From NCBI RefSeq assembly GCF_001941485.1, contig NZ_CP009247.1, forward strand, positions 2,356,001 through 2,420,000: DNA of 64,000 nucleotides, written 5' to 3'. Made by a program: the position numbers and the translations under genes. Position 1 is the first letter of the stretch. Each line of letters starts with the position of its first letter. This DNA comes from Corynebacterium frankenforstense DSM 45800. Lineage in GTDB: Bacteria; Actinomycetota; Actinomycetes; Mycobacteriales; Mycobacteriaceae. The notes beneath the pieces were generated by a model. The model was not told where the DNA came from. It made no database searches and worked only from the letters and a program-made list of their open reading frames with translations. Shown here piece by piece: positions 62,205-64,000 of the stretch.

Positions 62205-63889
62205 TTGATGTCCTCCTCGTCGGCGCGCACGACCCACTCGCGGAACTGCTCGCCCTCGTGGCGCTGCTCCTTGAACCGGCCGACGACGCGGGTGACGTAG
62301 TCGGCGAGCTCGTCGGCGATGACCTTGTGGCCCTTGAGCTTGCGGCCGAAGTTCGGGTCGAGGTTCATCGAGCCGCCGAGGTGGACCTGGAAGCCCTCGA
62401 CGCGGTTGCCGTCGGCGTCGGTGACGGTCTGGCCCTTGAGCCCGATGTCGGAGACCTGCGTGCGGGCGCAGGAGTTCGGGCAGCCGTTGAGCGAGATCTT
62501 CAGCGGCACGTCGAGGTCGCCGAGGCGCTCCTCGAGCTCGTCGACGAGCTCGATGGCGCGGGCCTTCGTGGTCACGTGGGCGAGCTTGCAGAACTCCAGG
62601 CCGGTGCAGGAGATGATGCCGCGGCGGAACTCGGAGGGGTGGGCGTAGAGGCCGACCTCGTCGAGGGCCGCCGAGAGCTTGGTCAGGTCCTCGCGCTCGA
62701 CGTCGAGGAAGAGCAGCTCCTTCTCCGGGGTGGTGCGGATGCGGGTGACGCCGAAGCGCTCGGCGACCTCCGCGATCCGGATCAGCTGCTCGCCACTGGT
62801 GTGGCCGACGGTGGGCTTGACGCCCAGGTAGAACTTGCCGTCCTTCTGCGGGTAGGCGCCGATGTGGTCGCGGTAGCCGGGGTGGGTGCCCACGTCGGGG
62901 CCGTCGATGAGCTTGCGGTGCAGGTACTCGTCCTCTAGGACCTGGCGGAACTTCTCGATGCCCCACTGGGCGACGAGGAACTTCAGGCGGGCGCGGTTGC
63001 GCAGGCGGCGGAAGCCGTAGTCGCGGAAGATGCCGGCCACGCCGGCCCAGACCTCGGCGACCTCCTCGAGCGGGACCCAGACGCCGAGCGACTTCGAGAG
63101 CATCGGGTTGGTCGACAGGCCGCCGCCGACGAAGCAGGCGAAGCCGGGGCCGTGCTCGGGGTGCACGGAGGCGACGAAGGAGATGTCCTGGATCTCGTGC
63201 GTGACGTCCTGGCGGGCGTGACCGGAGATGGCGGTCTTGAACTTGCGCGGCAGGTTGTCGAAGTCACCGCTGTGCAGGTACTTCTCCTGGATCTCGCGGA
63301 TGGCGGGGGTGCCGTCGATGATCTCCTCGGCGGCCACGCCGGCCACCGGCGAGCCGAGGATGACGCGCGGGACGTCGCCGCAGCCCATCATCGTCGACAG
63401 GCCGACGCTCTCGAGCTTCTCCCAGATCGCCGGGACGTTCTCGATCTCGATCCAGTGCAGCTGGATGTTCTGCCGGTCGGTGAAGTCGGCGGTCGAGCGG
63501 GCGTAGTCGCGCGAGATCTCGCCGACGGCGCGCAGCTTCTCCGGGCTGGCCAGGCCGCCGTCGAAGCGCACGCGCATCATGAAGTAGCGGTCCTGCAGCT
63601 CGGAGTTCTCGAGCTTGCTCGTGTACTCGCCGCCGAGGTCCTGGCGGCGCTGGGTGTAGATGCCGAGCCACTTGAAGCGCGGGGCGATGTCCTCCGGGGC
63701 GATCGAGTCGAAGCCCTGCTTGGAGTAGACGTCGATGACGCGCCGGCGCACGGCGAAGGCCGGGTCGGCCTGCTTGATCCGCTCGTCGTCGTTGAGCGGC
63801 TCGCGGCCGTCGATCTTCCACTGGCCCTCGGGCTTCTTCTTGCGCGGGGTGCGCTTGCGCTCTCGGACCTTGGTGGTGGTGGGTGCCAT
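62201..63889 (-). CDS. cysI: Ferredoxin-type sulfite reductase
   Basis: Siroheme/[4Fe-4S] enzyme that reduces sulfite to sulfide, 562 residues. It has two ferrite-reductase domains. The cluster/siroheme cysteines are in CTGLEFCKLA (about residue 435) and NGCPNSCARTQ (about 475), and the siroheme-binding basic residues lie in TADFTDRQNIQLHWI. Low similarity to NADPH-type CysI suggests ferredoxin as donor. ATG 63889 is preceded by GAGGAG; a GTG at 63937 is in frame but less likely. It is the first gene of cysI-X-H-D-N-Y-Z. Confidence 0.94.
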   Translation of the reverse strand: MAPTTTKVRERKRTPRKKKPEGQWKIDGREPLNDDERIKQADPAFAVRRRVIDVYSKQGFDSIAPEDIAPRFKWLGIYTQRRQDLGGEYTSKLENSELQDRYFMMRVRFDGGLASPEKLRAVGEISRDYARSTADFTDRQNIQLHWIEIENVPAIWEKLESVGLSTMMGCGDVPRVILGSPVAGVAAEEIIDGTPAIREIQEKYLHSGDFDNLPRKFKTAISGHARQDVTHEIQDISFVASVHPEHGPGFACFVGGGLSTNPMLSKSLGVWVPLEEVAEVWAGVAGIFRDYGFRRLRNRARLKFLVAQWGIEKFRQVLEDEYLHRKLIDGPDVGTHPGYRDHIGAYPQKDGKFYLGVKPTVGHTSGEQLIRIAEVAERFGVTRIRTTPEKELLFLDVEREDLTKLSAALDEVGLYAHPSEFRRGIISCTGLEFCKLAHVTTKARAIELVDELEERLGDLDVPLKISLNGCPNSCARTQVSDIGLKGQTVTDADGNRVEGFQVHLGGSMNLDPNFGRKLKGHKVIADELADYVTRVVGRFKEQRHEGEQFREWVVRADEEDIK

Positions 63890-63945
63890 GGGTGCCGCTC
63901 CTCGGGGTGCGGAGACGTGTTCAGTGGGATGCGACACACCCTAGA

Positions 63946-63985
63946 AATACCGCTCGGTCTATTCAACCGTGAACCACATGGTCTA
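63946..63985. promoter_or_regulatory. Two McbR-like operators upstream of cysI
   Basis: GTCTA half-sites at 63957-63961 and 63981-63985, each preceded by six bases and a degenerate partner (AATAC 63946-63950; TGAAC 63970-63974). The McbR consensus in C. glutamicum is TAGAC-N6-GTCTA. Spacing between copies is 24 bases. The window ends 15 bases beyond. Confidence 0.55.
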
Positions 63986-64000
63986 TCGTTTCTTATACGC

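Overview
This is a high-GC Gram-positive chromosome segment that I place in the genus Corynebacterium. The order glnX-glnH-pknG, ackA-pta, fprA, purT, purA, fba, pyrE, clpB, hspR-dnaJ-grpE-dnaK and cysZYNDHXI is, from memory, the order of the C. glutamicum cg3044-cg3118 block. PknG also lacks the cysteine-rich rubredoxin module of the mycobacterial enzyme, as corynebacterial PknG does. The window is almost entirely core chromosome. I see no prophage, insertion sequence, tRNA, rRNA or canonical CRISPR array.

Layout. 1-5.5 kb: cardiolipin synthase (cut by the window edge), a Na/Pi cotransporter, a two-gene ABC exporter and a NUDIX hydrolase. 5.6-15 kb: the amino-acid sensing operon glnX-glnH-pknG, the acetate operon pta-ackA (opposite strand) and fprA. 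15-24 kb: a LacI-type regulator, a GNAT enzyme, purT, an M20 amidohydrolase, purA, two conserved membrane/unknown genes and fba. 24-31 kb: a DedA protein, a cytosolic GH76-like protein, a SpoU methylase, pyrE, a sulfurtransferase, and a secreted CAP-domain protein broken by an in-frame TAG. 31-34 kb: clpB. 34-40 kb: a TetR-MFS pair, an SDR, a DHA2 exporter behind an attenuator-like leader, and gltS. 40-46 kb: three flavin-linked redox genes, a nitrilase-family amidase, and a small WNG protein coupled to a DUF1023 alpha/beta hydrolase. 46-50 kb: the dnaK-grpE-dnaJ-hspR operon. 50-56 kb: an AI-2E family transporter, then a compositionally distinct island with a DUF222/13E12-like HNH protein and an upstream array of ten short palindromes. 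55-64 kb: a nucleosidase, a PfpI protein, Hsp20, an ArsR-type regulator and the complete sulfate-assimilation operon cysI-X-H-D-N-Y-Z.

Regulation visible in the sequence. hspR lies at the end of the dnaK operon, and HspR-type inverted repeats (HAIR) stand before both dnaK and clpB. SigH-type promoters stand before dnaK, clpB and hsp20. Two McbR-like half-perfect operators stand before cysI. At least 22 genes have a TANNNT-like -10 box ending 6-8 bases before the start codon and no Shine-Dalgarno sequence, so leaderless transcripts appear to be the default outside operons; I used this to choose several starts.

Most worth following up: the palindrome array upstream of the HNH gene (54071-54638). 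After that: the amber-interrupted CAP protein, the three-fold phospho-acceptor repeat in PknG, the small ORF and terminator in the leader of the DHA2 exporter, the WNG/DUF1023 pair, and the recurrent tandem duplications at gene 3' ends.
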